Part shown: piece by piece, positions 7,143-15,259 of the stretch | How the letters are laid out: every line of letters begins with the position of its first letter | Numbering within the stretch: position 1 is the stretch's first letter | Assembly (NCBI GenBank): GCA_028275505.1 | Contig: JAPWUP010000017.1 | Location: 1 to 39,607 of the forward strand | Direction: 5' to 3' | Length of the DNA: 39,607 bases | Origin: Bryobacteraceae bacterium | GTDB taxonomy: Bacteria; Acidobacteriota; Terriglobia; Bryobacterales; Bryobacteraceae | Position numbers and translations under genes: made by a program | The notes under the pieces: generated by a model | What the model saw: the letters and a program-made list of their open reading frames with translations, nothing else | The model's database searches: none | Told to the model about the DNA's origin: nothing

Positions 7143-8840
7143 CTAGCGGCGCGCGGTGTTGCGGCTGCGCATCGTGGGGTTGGCGCTCGCGGTACGCACC
7201 GTTCCCGCGGTGCGCGAAGGCTTTCTGGAAAGCGCGGGGCGTGATGCCGTTCGGCTGCTGGCTCGTGCTGCAGCGCGGGCGCGTGAAGTTTGGGAAACCT
7301 TCCGCTCTGCGCGGTTGGGAACGGGGACCAACAGGAGATCGCCGGCCTGCAAGCCGTCGTCCAGGTTACCGTTGACCGTCACGAGGCTCGTTTCCGGCAC
7401 TTTGTAGCGACGGGCAATCGAGGCCAGGGTCTCCCCTTCACTCACTTTGTGGGCCCGGACCGACTGGCGGCGCTCAGCGGGGATACCCTCCAGCAATGCA
7501 GCTAACTGCTGGCCTGACCCTTTGGGCACGTGAATGAAATATCCGGCGGGCGCAATGTCTTTCAGCAGCGCCGGATTGAGTTCGCGCAGCTCGGCAATGG
7601 GCCTTCCCAGCAGGTCGGCAACCAGCCCCAGGCTGGTGGGTGCCTGGATTCGGATCGAATCGTACTCGATGGGCGGCTCCGGCTCGAGATCCTCCAGTCC
7701 GTGGGCTGCGGGGTTCTTGGCCATGATGATCATGGCCAGGATGATCGGCACGTAGTGAGCGGTCTCTTTGGGGAGCACATTCCGCTTGTGCAGCTCCCAG
7801 AAGTCGGCGTATCCGGTCCGCTCGATGGCGCGAGCCACGGTGGCTGGACCCGCGTTGTAGGCGGCCAGCGCCAGATACCAGTCCCCGAACTGGTGGTAGA
7901 GATCGCGCAGGTGCCGGGCCGCCGCGCGGGTGGCTCTCTCCGGGTCCAGCCGATCATCGGTGTAGGGCGTCTGCTGGAGTCCGTACTCCTCGCCGCGGGA
8001 TTTGATGAACTGCCACATGCCGGTAGCGCGTCGCCGCGAGACCGCCCGCGGGAAGAAGCCCGACTCGGCCTGCGCCACGTGGATGAGCTCCTGCGGCAGA
8101 CCCTCTTCGTCCAGGATGCGCTGGATCATGGGCCGATAGCGGCCCGCGCGGCGCAGCCCGTTGATGAGGATTTGGCGTCCCTTCCCGCTGGAGAAATAGC
8201 GAATGTAGGCCAGCACGGGATCCGGCGCCTCCAGAGGCAGTTGCGAGCAGGTGGCCCGGAGTTCTTCCTGAATCTGGTTGCGGAAGGCCGGGTCGATCGG
8301 GAACGTCAGCTTGGGAATCTCGTCCAGGGGCGCGCGCTGGAAGCCGGGCTCGACTTGGTCGGTCTGCTCTTCGGCCAGGCTTTCCACGTCGTAGCGATAG
8401 GCGGCTTCCGCGAGTTCCTCGATTTTGCGCTGGATGCGCAGTTCGGTGGCGGTATCGCCCGGTTCCCGCGGCGCCAGCAGAAGGTCGAGCGCGCGGTTGA
8501 ACTCGCGCCGGGCTTTTTCGGTCTCACCCGCTTCGAGCGCCTGCCGGCCAAGCTGGAAATGCCAGTCCGCTTCGCGCAGCAGAACTGCGGCCCATCCGTA
8601 GGTGGCCGATGCAGGCTCCAGCACCGTCAGTTTCGGTCCTTTGGCGAGCGCCGCCGGCAGCTCGGAAGCAGGGTGGGCCAGAGGCTCAGGAGCGGGGAGC
8701 AACGGCGCCGGTTTGCTGGCCGGCGGTACGAAGGGGTTCAGAGGCCGGCTGGTGCGGGTCACGCTGCAACCCGCCGCCGCCACGATCGCGAGCACGGCTG
8801 CTATCGGCAGCCTGTGGCGTGTGAACCTCTTGGCTAGCAC
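7143..8840 (-). CDS. MltD-like lytic transglycosylase lipoprotein with LysM
   Basis: This 565-aa lipoprotein probably cleaves the MurNAc-GlcNAc bond in peptidoglycan. The signal ends in a lipobox (IVAAAGC, C25). A Pro-rich spacer and a helical region with TPR-like periodicity (about 80-165) precede the SLT domain. That domain contains HVAQAESGFFPRAVS (catalytic E259), GMWQFIKSRGEEYGL and LALAAYNAGP. A degenerate LysM-like segment (about 400-450) and a clear LysM (VSEGETLASIARRYKVP, with LLLVPV at its end) follow. The last 50 or so residues are a basic Arg/Ser/Thr-rich tail. The start is GTG; an upstream ATG at 8843-8845 is closed after three codons. An AAAGGAG lies about 19 bases away, which is rather far for a ribosome-binding site, so the exact start is less certain than the function. 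Confidence 0.9.
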   Translation of the reverse strand: MLAKRFTRHRLPIAAVLAIVAAAGCSVTRTSRPLNPFVPPASKPAPLLPAPEPLAHPASELPAALAKGPKLTVLEPASATYGWAAVLLREADWHFQLGRQALEAGETEKARREFNRALDLLLAPREPGDTATELRIQRKIEELAEAAYRYDVESLAEEQTDQVEPGFQRAPLDEIPKLTFPIDPAFRNQIQEELRATCSQLPLEAPDPVLAYIRYFSSGKGRQILINGLRRAGRYRPMIQRILDEEGLPQELIHVAQAESGFFPRAVSRRRATGMWQFIKSRGEEYGLQQTPYTDDRLDPERATRAAARHLRDLYHQFGDWYLALAAYNAGPATVARAIERTGYADFWELHKRNVLPKETAHYVPIILAMIIMAKNPAAHGLEDLEPEPPIEYDSIRIQAPTSLGLVADLLGRPIAELRELNPALLKDIAPAGYFIHVPKGSGQQLAALLEGIPAERRQSVRAHKVSEGETLASIARRYKVPETSLVTVNGNLDDGLQAGDLLLVPVPNRAERKVSQTSRARAAARASSRTASRPALSRKPSRTAGTVRTASANPTMRSRNTARR

Positions 8841-8885
8841 GGCATCACCGTAGCTGGAACTCCTTTGCGCACCGGCAAAACTCTG

Positions 8886-8915
8886 AATCTACTTCAGCCC
8901 GTGGCCCGGCGTCAA
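8886..8915 (-). promoter_or_regulatory. Possible promoter for the MltD-like gene
   Basis: On the minus strand, TTGACG (8910-8915) and TAGATT (8886-8891) are spaced by 18 bases, about 45 bases upstream of the GTG. This lies in the 153-bp divergent interval shared with coaD. A TAGAAT at 8967-8972 on the plus strand could be the -10 of coaD, but no good -35 accompanies it. Confidence 0.45.
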
Positions 8916-8993
8916 GTTGAAGATTGGGGCGTCGCTGCGGGCGGGCGTGGTCGCTTCTTCCTCGGCTAGAATCGAACATGGACAGGTGATCTT

Positions 8994-9497
8994 GTGCCAA
9001 ACGAGCCTTGTGGCATTATTGCCGTCTACCCCGGATCGTTCGACCCCATAACGAACGGTCACTTGGATCTCATCGAGCGGGCGTCGCGCCTGTTCGAGCG
9101 ACTCATTGTCGCCATCCTGCGCAATGAGGCCAAAAAGCCGCTTTTCAGCGTGGAGGAACGCGTGGAAATGGCGCGGGAAGTCCTGCGCGGCTACCCCAAC
9201 GTGGAGGTCGCCAGCTTTGGCGGCCTGCTGGTGGAGTTCGCGGCCTCGCGCGGCGCCAGAGTCATCCTGCGCGGCATCCGCGCCATTTCCGATTACGAGT
9301 ACGAATTGCAAATGGCTTTGATGAACCGGCGTCTGGCGCCCGACATCGAGACGGTATTCCTGATGGCCGCCGAGGATTACTCGTTTTTGAGCGCGCGCCT
9401 GGTCAAGGAAGTCGTCGCGCTGGGTGGCGACGTTTCGGGGTTGGTCCCTCCCCTGGTGGAGGAACGGCTTCGCAAGCGACTTGCCAAGGCCGGTTGA
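8994..9497 (+). CDS. coaD: Phosphopantetheine adenylyltransferase
   Basis: This 167-aa cytoplasmic enzyme transfers AMP from ATP to 4'-phosphopantetheine in coenzyme A biosynthesis. It has the nucleotidyltransferase motif YPGSFDPITNGHLD (residues 12-25), ILRGIRAISDYEYELQMALMN, and the C-terminal signature as SFLSARLVKEV instead of the common SSTLVKEV. The length is standard. The start is GTG with AGGTGAT about 5 bases upstream; an ATG at 8978 is closed by a TGA after three codons. It leads a plus-strand unit with an aminotransferase 9 bp downstream. Confidence 0.96.
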   Translation: MPNEPCGIIAVYPGSFDPITNGHLDLIERASRLFERLIVAILRNEAKKPLFSVEERVEMAREVLRGYPNVEVASFGGLLVEFAASRGARVILRGIRAISDYEYELQMALMNRRLAPDIETVFLMAAEDYSFLSARLVKEVVALGGDVSGLVPPLVEERLRKRLAKAG

Positions 9498-9506
9498 GAG
9501 AGGACC

Positions 9507-10697
9507 ATGGCTCTGACGACGACGCTTTCCGAACGAATCGCACGGATCAGTTTCTCCAGGACCATGGAGGTCGCCGGCAAAGCCGACCAGCTCCGCCGTC
9601 AGGGCGAGGATGTGGTGGACCTCGGCGTCGGAGAGCCGGACTTCCCCACGCCGGACCACATCAAGGAGGCTGCCTACGAAGCCATCCGCAGCGATTTCAC
9701 CCGTTACACTCCCGCCGCCGGAATTCCCGAGCTGCGCCAGGCCGTCTGTGAGCGGCACGCCGCCGATTTCGGAACCAGTTACTCGCCGGCCCAGTGCCTG
9801 ATCACCGCCGGAGGCAAGCACGCCGTATACAACTTCGTCGAGACGCTGGTCAATCCCGGCGACGAGGTGATCATTCCCGCGCCGTATTGGGTCACCTATC
9901 GGGATGCTGTGTTGCTGGCCGGCGGGCAACCCGTGATTCTGCCCACGGACGCTTCCGACGGGTTTGCGCTGCGCGCCTCGGCTGTGCAAAAGCGTCTGAG
10001 CCCGCGGTCGCGCATGTTGATCCTCAACTTCCCCAACAACCCCAGCGGCGCTTTGTTGAACCGCGAGGAAGCCGCCCGCCTGGTCGAGCTCGCCGTGGAA
10101 GCCGGCTTCTGGATCCTGGCCGACGAGTGCTACGCCCAGTTGGTTTACGATGGGAAACCTTTCTCGATCGCTTCTTCGCCCGGCGCCTCGCGTTGCGTTC
10201 TCGTGGCCGGCTCCCTTTCCAAGGCGTACGCCATGACGGGCTGGCGCATCGGTTACGGCCTTGGGCCGGAGACCGTGATCCAAGGCTGCATCCGTCTCCA
10301 GAGCCACTCGACGTCGAACCCCAACTCCATCGCGCAAAAAGCCGCCCTCGCAGCGCTGCGGGGACCGCAGGATTGCGTCGCCGCTATGCTCAGCGAGTAC
10401 CGCCGGCGGCGCGATTATGTCGTCGGACGGCTTCGCGCCATGCCCGGCATCACGGTCCACGAGCCGGGCGGCGCCTTTTACGCGTTCCCCAAGATCGCTG
10501 CGCTGCTGGGGCACAAGGGAGTCTCGACGAGCGCGGATTTCGCGGAACGACTGCTCAATGAAATGCGGGTGGCGTGCGTCCCTGGCGAGGCGTTCGGGGT
10601 GGAAGGCCATGTGCGGCTTTCCTTTGCCGCCTCCCGGCAGGAGCTGGAGCGCGGCCTGGACCGTTTCGAGGAGTTCGTGGCTCGCTTGTGGCGATGA
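9507..10697 (+). CDS. Class I pyridoxal-phosphate aminotransferase (aspartate aminotransferase type)
   Basis: This 396-aa fold-type I aminotransferase resembles the prokaryotic aspartate/prephenate aminotransferases. Recognisable segments are VDLGVGEPDFPTPDHI, RYTPAAGIPELRQAV, LNFPNNPSGALL, ADECYAQLVYDG and the PLP lysine K239 in AGSLSKAYAMTGWRIGY. The late arginine in VRLSFAASRQELE probably binds the substrate carboxylate. GAGAGAGGA immediately before the ATG provides a ribosome-binding site. It lies 9 bp after coaD and overlaps the next start as ATGA. Aspartate as the amino donor is the likeliest call; aromatic or prephenate substrates remain possible. Confidence 0.93.
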   Translation: MALTTTLSERIARISFSRTMEVAGKADQLRRQGEDVVDLGVGEPDFPTPDHIKEAAYEAIRSDFTRYTPAAGIPELRQAVCERHAADFGTSYSPAQCLITAGGKHAVYNFVETLVNPGDEVIIPAPYWVTYRDAVLLAGGQPVILPTDASDGFALRASAVQKRLSPRSRMLILNFPNNPSGALLNREEAARLVELAVEAGFWILADECYAQLVYDGKPFSIASSPGASRCVLVAGSLSKAYAMTGWRIGYGLGPETVIQGCIRLQSHSTSNPNSIAQKAALAALRGPQDCVAAMLSEYRRRRDYVVGRLRAMPGITVHEPGGAFYAFPKIAALLGHKGVSTSADFAERLLNEMRVACVPGEAFGVEGHVRLSFAASRQELERGLDRFEEFVARLWR

Positions 10698-11599
10698 GGT
10701 TTCGGCCCCTCCGATTGTTGCCCATCTTTGACCGTCGCCCTTGGGGGCGGCGGGATCTGTCTCCCTGGTTCGAACCCACACAGGAGCTGATCGGCGAGAT
10801 CTGGTATTACGACCGCAACCCGACCAGCGAAGGCCCGACGCTGGAAGCGCTCATCGGTCAGCACGGCGCAGCTTTGCTGGGGCCTCGGGTGGATACGCCG
10901 CTGTTCCCGATCCTGGTCAAGTTCATCTTCACCGCGGACAAGCTTTCGGTCCAGGTTCATCCCGACGACGAGTACGCGCGGCGGCACGAAGGGCAGTGGG
11001 GCAAGATCGAGATGTGGTACGTGCTGCGCGCCGATCCCGGAGCCCGGCTGGCGCTAGGGCTGCGCGAGCCGATCTCTCCCGAGCGCTTTCGCGCGGCGGC
11101 GTTGACGGGCGAAATCGAGCAACTGCTGGACTGGCGGGAGATTCACCCGGGCGACGTTTTCGTGATCTATCCGGGAACGATCCACGCGCTGGGGCCGGGA
11201 GTGGTGGTGGCGGAAGTCCAGCAGAACTCGGATCTCACTTACCGCATTTACGATTACGGGCGCCCGCGCCCGCTGCATCTCGAACAGGCTGCCCAGGTGG
11301 CGCGGCTCGGGCCGTACCCTGGGTGCCCGCCGCCGCAACCGCTGGATGACGGCGGCAAGCGTCTGGCCCAAACCCGGTACTTCGCCGCAGACCTGCTGGA
11401 AGTTCCGGCGACGTTCGACTACCATCCTGATCCTGACCGCTTCCACTTGCTTCTCGTGCTCGAAGGCTCGGGACGGCTGGGGGAGGAGCCGATCCGGGCC
11501 GGTCAGTGCTGGTTCATCCCCGCTGGCTGCGAAGCGCTTCGCCTGGAGGCCGACCAGCCTTTGCGGTTGTTGCGCAGCTTTTACCCCGGCGGCAACTAA
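10694..11599 (+). CDS. manA: Mannose-6-phosphate isomerase, class I type
   Basis: This 301-aa zinc-dependent cupin enzyme interconverts mannose-6-phosphate and fructose-6-phosphate. It has KFIFTADKLSVQVHPDDEYA (H89), GKIEMWYVL, the metal-site segment IHPGDVFVIYPGTIHALGPG (H151, H164) and QNSDLTYRIYDYGR. The length fits the short bacterial form. The ATG overlaps the aminotransferase stop (ATGA), suggesting coupled translation. Its stop codon shares bases with the stop of the convergent YdjC-type gene. It could feed GDP-mannose and GDP-fucose synthesis or mannose catabolism; no other gene of either route is in the unit. Confidence 0.93.
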   Translation: MRFRPLRLLPIFDRRPWGRRDLSPWFEPTQELIGEIWYYDRNPTSEGPTLEALIGQHGAALLGPRVDTPLFPILVKFIFTADKLSVQVHPDDEYARRHEGQWGKIEMWYVLRADPGARLALGLREPISPERFRAAALTGEIEQLLDWREIHPGDVFVIYPGTIHALGPGVVVAEVQQNSDLTYRIYDYGRPRPLHLEQAAQVARLGPYPGCPPPQPLDDGGKRLAQTRYFAADLLEVPATFDYHPDPDRFHLLLVLEGSGRLGEEPIRAGQCWFIPAGCEALRLEADQPLRLLRSFYPGGN

Positions 11600-12507
11600 C
11601 GCCTGGGCGGCGCCACGTCCTGCCAGCCCACCAGCCGGATGCCCAGTTCGCGCATCAGCTGCCGCGTTTCCGGCTCCAGGAAGATGCGGCGGTCCCAGTC
11701 GCGCTGCGGCGCGCTGCCGGTGGCGCCCTTCAGTTCCTCATCGAGATAGCCGGGGTGCAGGATCATCATGTGCACGCCGGCTGGAAGCGAGCGCAGGGCC
11801 TTGTGATAGGCTTCACGGCGCTGCTCGTAGGTTGTCGTGCCGCGCGCCGGGTCCGTCAGCAGGCTGTCCAGCCGGAAAACGCCTTCGGCTTGATAACGTG
11901 CCTCGTTCTGCAGCAGGTAATCGCGGATGGCGGGCGGCGCCTGGGCAGCGGCGATCTCCGAAGGTTTGACGCGGAGGATGGGGACGCCGTATTCGCGCCC
12001 CAGTTTCTCGAAGACCTGAAAATAATCCGGGCGCGCGTAGAGGGTCCCCATGTGTGTGTCGAGGTGGGTGAAACGGATTCCCAGCCGCCGCGCGTGTTCG
12101 ATCTGGGCGCGCAGTTCGGCTTCCACTTCTGCGGCGGAGGCCCGGCTGGCGGTCGCCGCCACTGCGGGATGCAAGTACCCTTCAGCGTCCAGCAACCCGG
12201 GGACGCGATCGCGCGGCGCCAGCGGGCCCCAGCGCAGGGTCTTCCACTCGCTGTTCAGCGTCAGGTGAAGGCCGATGTCTTTATCGGGGTGAGCGCGCGC
12301 GTACGCTGCGGCTTCCGGGACCCAGGGGCACGGCATCATGATGGAGGCGCTGGAAACGGCGTTTGCCTCCAGCATCTCGATGATCGCGCGGTTTACCGAA
12401 TGCGACATGCCGAAGTCGTCGGCATGCAAAATGAGGCGAATTTCGCCGGCGGGCGCCGCGGCGACCGACAAGGCAACAGCAATCCAGCGAGCCAGGTAGC
12501 GTTGCAT
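11596..12507 (-). CDS. YdjC/ChbG-family carbohydrate deacetylase, exported
   Basis: This 303-aa protein of the YdjC (ChbG) deacetylase family removes acetyl groups from amino-sugar oligosaccharides in characterised members. It has a Sec signal (MQRYLARWIAVALSVAAAPA), then the metal-binding LHADDFGMSHSVNRAI, GLHLTLNSEWK, and RFTHLDTHMGTLYARPD. AGGAGG directly upstream (complement of 12512-12517) decides the start at 12507. Most ChbG proteins are cytoplasmic, so the signal peptide suggests action on cell-surface or environmental glycans. The upstream Yip1-domain gene ends inside this ribosome-binding site, so the two genes are probably one transcript. Confidence 0.88.
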   Translation of the reverse strand: MQRYLARWIAVALSVAAAPAGEIRLILHADDFGMSHSVNRAIIEMLEANAVSSASIMMPCPWVPEAAAYARAHPDKDIGLHLTLNSEWKTLRWGPLAPRDRVPGLLDAEGYLHPAVAATASRASAAEVEAELRAQIEHARRLGIRFTHLDTHMGTLYARPDYFQVFEKLGREYGVPILRVKPSEIAAAQAPPAIRDYLLQNEARYQAEGVFRLDSLLTDPARGTTTYEQRREAYHKALRSLPAGVHMMILHPGYLDEELKGATGSAPQRDWDRRIFLEPETRQLMRELGIRLVGWQDVAPPRR

Positions 12508-12515
12508 CCTGCCTC

Positions 12516-13253
12516 CTAGAAGACAGCGTAACGCAAAGCCTTCAGCGCGACCCAGATCACCCACAGCCCGATCACCACGGCCAGCGCCTTGCCGTAGCTA
12601 ACCTTTCGCGCCGAGCTGGAAATGCCGAGCGCCAGCAGCAGGATCACCCAGATCGAGAACAGATCCAGCGAGGTGGCGATCCCGTACAGCCACCGCGGCG
12701 TCGCCGAGGGATCCAGATAGGCGCCGACGTTGAAGGCAGTAGGATTCTCCAGATCGAAATCTTCCGGGTGCTTCAAGAACATCATCAGGATGCCGAGCAG
12801 ACTCGCCAGGGCGTTGGGCAGGAAAGCGTAGCAGGTCACCGCAAAGACCTGCCGGAAAGCCAGTTCTGCGGTCAGCAACAGGTTGCAGGCAAACAGCAAC
12901 GCCCCGGCGACGATCAGGGTCGTGATCGCGGTTCCCGCTACGGCGCCTGCGTAACCCATCACGCGCACCAGCCCGCTTTGCTGCTCGATGATGCGCTGGC
13001 GCTCTTCGAGGCTCAGGCTTTCGGTGCGCGGATTGGATTCCAGAGCGCGTTCCAGGTAGCGATCCCAGCCAATTCGGCTGGAGAAAAGGCTGACGAAGAG
13101 GACAGCCACGAGAATCGCGAGCAACAAGGGCGGCCACCATCGGGGACGGGCGGCGATATCGGCGAAGGCGCGTTTGGGGTCGAAGAAGACGGCGACGAGC
13201 CGGGCAGGTTCGCTGAGCGGTTGGGCTTGTGAGGAAAGGCTGCCGGGTTGCAT
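12516..13253 (-). CDS. Yip1-domain integral membrane protein
   Basis: This 245-aa membrane protein begins with a soluble amphipathic segment (LVAVFFDPKRAFADIAARPRW) typical of bacterial Yip1-domain proteins, then has about five hydrophobic segments. These are WPPLLLAILVAVLFVSLF, a helix around YAGAVAGTAITTLIVAGALL, one around FLPNALASLLGILMMFL, one at LFSIWVILLLALGI and a last one at ALAVVIGLWVIWVAL. Function in bacteria is not established. On the minus strand a GATAAT (13275-13280) lies close upstream and may be part of its promoter. It is divergent from the SH3 lipoprotein gene. Confidence 0.85.
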   Translation of the reverse strand: MQPGSLSSQAQPLSEPARLVAVFFDPKRAFADIAARPRWWPPLLLAILVAVLFVSLFSSRIGWDRYLERALESNPRTESLSLEERQRIIEQQSGLVRVMGYAGAVAGTAITTLIVAGALLFACNLLLTAELAFRQVFAVTCYAFLPNALASLLGILMMFLKHPEDFDLENPTAFNVGAYLDPSATPRWLYGIATSLDLFSIWVILLLALGISSSARKVSYGKALAVVIGLWVIWVALKALRYAVF

Positions 13254-13336
13254 AAGGTGTGGTCCGCTCGCTGGATTATCTCACAGCCTGAAGGAGCGAG
13301 GGCGCTTGTTAGACTGGGAATCGGAACTGTCTTACG

Positions 13337-14515
13337 GTGTCCGTCGAGCGCGGTGGGATCCTCGCAGCTCTGGTCTTGCTTGTGGCGGCGGGCTGCTCGC
13401 GAAATGAGCCCAGGGAGACGGTGCTGGCGGAGGCGTACGTCGGTCCCAGCACCCTGCGTCTGCGGCAAGATCTGACCTCTCCGACCGCGGACGGTCCCAC
13501 GCTCAGGCACGGGGAGAAGGTCGAAATCATCGGGCGCCGCCGGATTTTCGTACGCGTGCGTACGGCGCGGGGCGAACGGGGCTGGGTGCTGATGCGGCAA
13601 CTGCTTTCGCCCCGGCAAATGGAGGATCTGAACCGGCTGGCGGAGCGGGCCGCTCGGATGTGGTCGCACGGCGTGGCCACCGTGTACGATCCGCTGAACG
13701 TGCACACGGAACCCAACCGCCAGGCTCCCAGCTTTTACCAGATTCAACCCGGCGAGCACGTCCATGTGGTGGCGCAGCGGCTCGCACCGCGCGTGCCGTA
13801 CCAGAATCCTGCGCTGCTGCCTCCTCCGAGCAGGCCCGCGTCGCGCGCGGCGCGTCGCCGCAAGGAAGAAAAGCTGCTGGTTCCCATGCCGCCCGCGCCC
13901 AAGCCCCCTCCGAACTGGCTGGAGCTGTCGCACGCCACGCCGGAAGAGCTGGCCCAGAGGCGGCCTCCCAAGCCGACCCCTGTGGACACTTGGGCGCTGG
14001 TGCGCCTGCCCAACGGCCGTGCAGGTTGGGTGCTGGCCAGGGCTCTGCGGATGGAAATTCCTGACGAGGTCGCGCAGTACTCGGAAGGCCACCGGATTAC
14101 GTCGTACTTCTCGGTGGGCCAGGTCCGCGATGGCGATCAGATCAAGCACAACTGGCTGTGGACGACGATTTCACCCGGCGACTATCCTTACGACTTCGAC
14201 AGTTTTCGGTATTTCGTGTGGAACGTGCGGCGGCATCGTTACGAAACGGCCTACGTGCAGCGGAGGCTGAAAGGGTACTTTCCGGTGAAAGTGCATCCGG
14301 TCGAGGTCACACTGGGCGGGCGCAAGCAGACGTGGCCCGGATTCTCCGTCATTCTGGAAGGAGAGGACGGCGTTCGCTATCGCCACACTTACGCCTATCA
14401 GGTCTACCTGGTGAGGTTGGTCTCGAAGACGCCGTGGCAACCAGAGGGTCCGGAGGAGGAATGGGCGGCACTGGCAGCGCCTGTCGGAACCGACCGCCAG
14501 CTCGCTGTACAATGA
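13337..14515 (+). CDS. Lipoprotein with bacterial SH3-like domains
   Basis: This 392-aa protein starts with a GTG giving VSVERGGILAALVLLVAAGC, a short lipoprotein signal ending in a lipobox cysteine near residue 20. The first SH3-like unit covers about 30-90 (LRLRQDLTSPTADGPTLRHG, GERGWVLMRQLLS). A second partial unit starts at DPLNVHTEPNRQAPSFYQIQ and ends after a Pro/Arg-rich insert with WALVRLPNGRAGWVLARAL. The C-terminal 150 residues (YFSVGQVRDGDQIKHNWLW onward) are predicted beta-rich and of unknown function. Bacterial SH3 domains often bind peptidoglycan, so an outer-membrane or periplasmic wall-associated role is inferred. No good ribosome-binding site is seen, so the start carries some doubt. 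Confidence 0.75.
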   Translation: MSVERGGILAALVLLVAAGCSRNEPRETVLAEAYVGPSTLRLRQDLTSPTADGPTLRHGEKVEIIGRRRIFVRVRTARGERGWVLMRQLLSPRQMEDLNRLAERAARMWSHGVATVYDPLNVHTEPNRQAPSFYQIQPGEHVHVVAQRLAPRVPYQNPALLPPPSRPASRAARRRKEEKLLVPMPPAPKPPPNWLELSHATPEELAQRRPPKPTPVDTWALVRLPNGRAGWVLARALRMEIPDEVAQYSEGHRITSYFSVGQVRDGDQIKHNWLWTTISPGDYPYDFDSFRYFVWNVRRHRYETAYVQRRLKGYFPVKVHPVEVTLGGRKQTWPGFSVILEGEDGVRYRHTYAYQVYLVRLVSKTPWQPEGPEEEWAALAAPVGTDRQLAVQ

Positions 14516-14582
14516 AGCCGTGGGCCCCGCACCGGTGGCCGGCGGACGTCACTCACCTCCAGGCCGCGGGGCGGGGTGGGAC

Positions 14583-14611
14583 TTGGCAAACGCCACAGAG
14601 TTTCGTATAAA
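14583..14611 (+). promoter_or_regulatory. Strong sigma-70-type promoter for the LysW-like gene unit
   Basis: TTGGCA (14583-14588), a 17-base spacer and TATAAA (14606-14611) are a near-consensus match. The predicted transcript would start near 14618, about 30 bases before the ATG at 14648, with a GGAGGA ribosome-binding site in between. It probably drives the run of six plus-strand genes to 17528. Confidence 0.75.
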
Positions 14612-14647
14612 TCAAATTTGCATCCCCTATCATCCGGAGGACGATTT

Positions 14648-14848
14648 ATGGTGACTTGTCCGGTTTGCGACGCTGAGATTGACGTGGACGAGGACGAGCT
14701 CGACGAGGGCGATACGCTAACGTGCGACGAGTGCGGGACGGAGCTGCGCGTCGTGGGGCTGGATCCGCTGGAGCTGGAACCGGTCGAGGAAGAGGAAGAA
14801 GAGGACTTCGACTACGACGAAGATGAGGAGGAGGAAGACTGGCGCTAG
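14648..14848 (+). CDS. LysW-like zinc-ribbon amino-carrier protein with EDWR terminus
   Basis: This 66-aa protein has a CxxC/CxxC zinc ribbon (VTCPVCDAEIDVDEDE and LTCDECGTELRVVG) and a highly acidic tail that ends DEEEEDWR. The ribbon and acidic body match LysW-type amino-group carrier proteins, which shield the amino group of alpha-aminoadipate or glutamate during lysine, arginine or secondary-metabolite biosynthesis. Canonical LysW ends EDWGE, and the final Glu side chain forms the isopeptide bond. Here EDW is followed by R and a stop, so the carrier residue is missing. None of the LysX/LysY/LysZ/LysJ/LysK partner genes lies nearby. GGAGGA upstream supports the start. It may be a LysW-fold protein with another role, or a precursor needing processing. 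Confidence 0.8.
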   Translation: MVTCPVCDAEIDVDEDELDEGDTLTCDECGTELRVVGLDPLELEPVEEEEEEDFDYDEDEEEEDWR

Positions 14849-15224
14849 CTTTCTGCCGGGCTTCCTTGCCGCCGCCTTGTTGTTCGGCGCTTCCGCGATG
14901 GCAGAGGCCGGGCAAAGGGCGCGCGGGCCGCAGCCCTACGCTTTGATCGCGGGAACGGTATTCCGTGAGGACGGGTTGAGCCTGCGGGGGGCGCGTGTGG
15001 TTCTCGAACCGCAGGGCGAGGCGAGCCGCCGGCAACGCCTCAAGAAACAGGAGGCGCTGAGCGACGCTCGCGGAGAGTTCGCTTTCCGCGTTCCCCCTGT
15101 CCCTTCGGAGTACTTGCTCACCGCCACCGCGCCCGGCTACCAGAGCCAGGAGCGCAAGGTGCAGGTGCAGGGAGAGGAGCGGATTGATGTATTCTTCCGG
15201 CTGGCTCGCGCATCCAAGAATTGA
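14823..15224 (+). CDS. Small exported carboxypeptidase-regulatory-like (beta-sandwich) protein
   Basis: This 133-aa protein starts inside the LysW-like gene in another frame (26-bp overlap). The N-terminus MRRRKTGASFLPGFLAAALL is a signal peptide with a strongly basic n-region, ending near AMAEAG before a Gln. The mature part is one carboxypeptidase-regulatory/transthyretin-like domain: ALIAGTVFREDGLSLRGARV, SDARGEFAFRVPPV and YLLTATAPGYQSQERKV. Such domains bind carbohydrate or stabilise partners, but this one stands alone. The overlapping start has no separate ribosome-binding site, so translational coupling with the upstream gene is likely. It is followed 35 bp later by a similar protein. 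Confidence 0.8.
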   Translation: MRRRKTGASFLPGFLAAALLFGASAMAEAGQRARGPQPYALIAGTVFREDGLSLRGARVVLEPQGEASRRQRLKKQEALSDARGEFAFRVPPVPSEYLLTATAPGYQSQERKVQVQGEERIDVFFRLARASKN

Positions 15225-15259
15225 GGACTGCCAGTCCGGCTCGTGAGGAGGCGCAGTCC

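Noticed and set aside
8889-10781. 630-residue minus-strand open frame opposite coaD and the aminotransferase
   Set aside because: coaD and the aminotransferase have complete catalytic motifs on the plus strand; the antisense frame has no recognisable domain.
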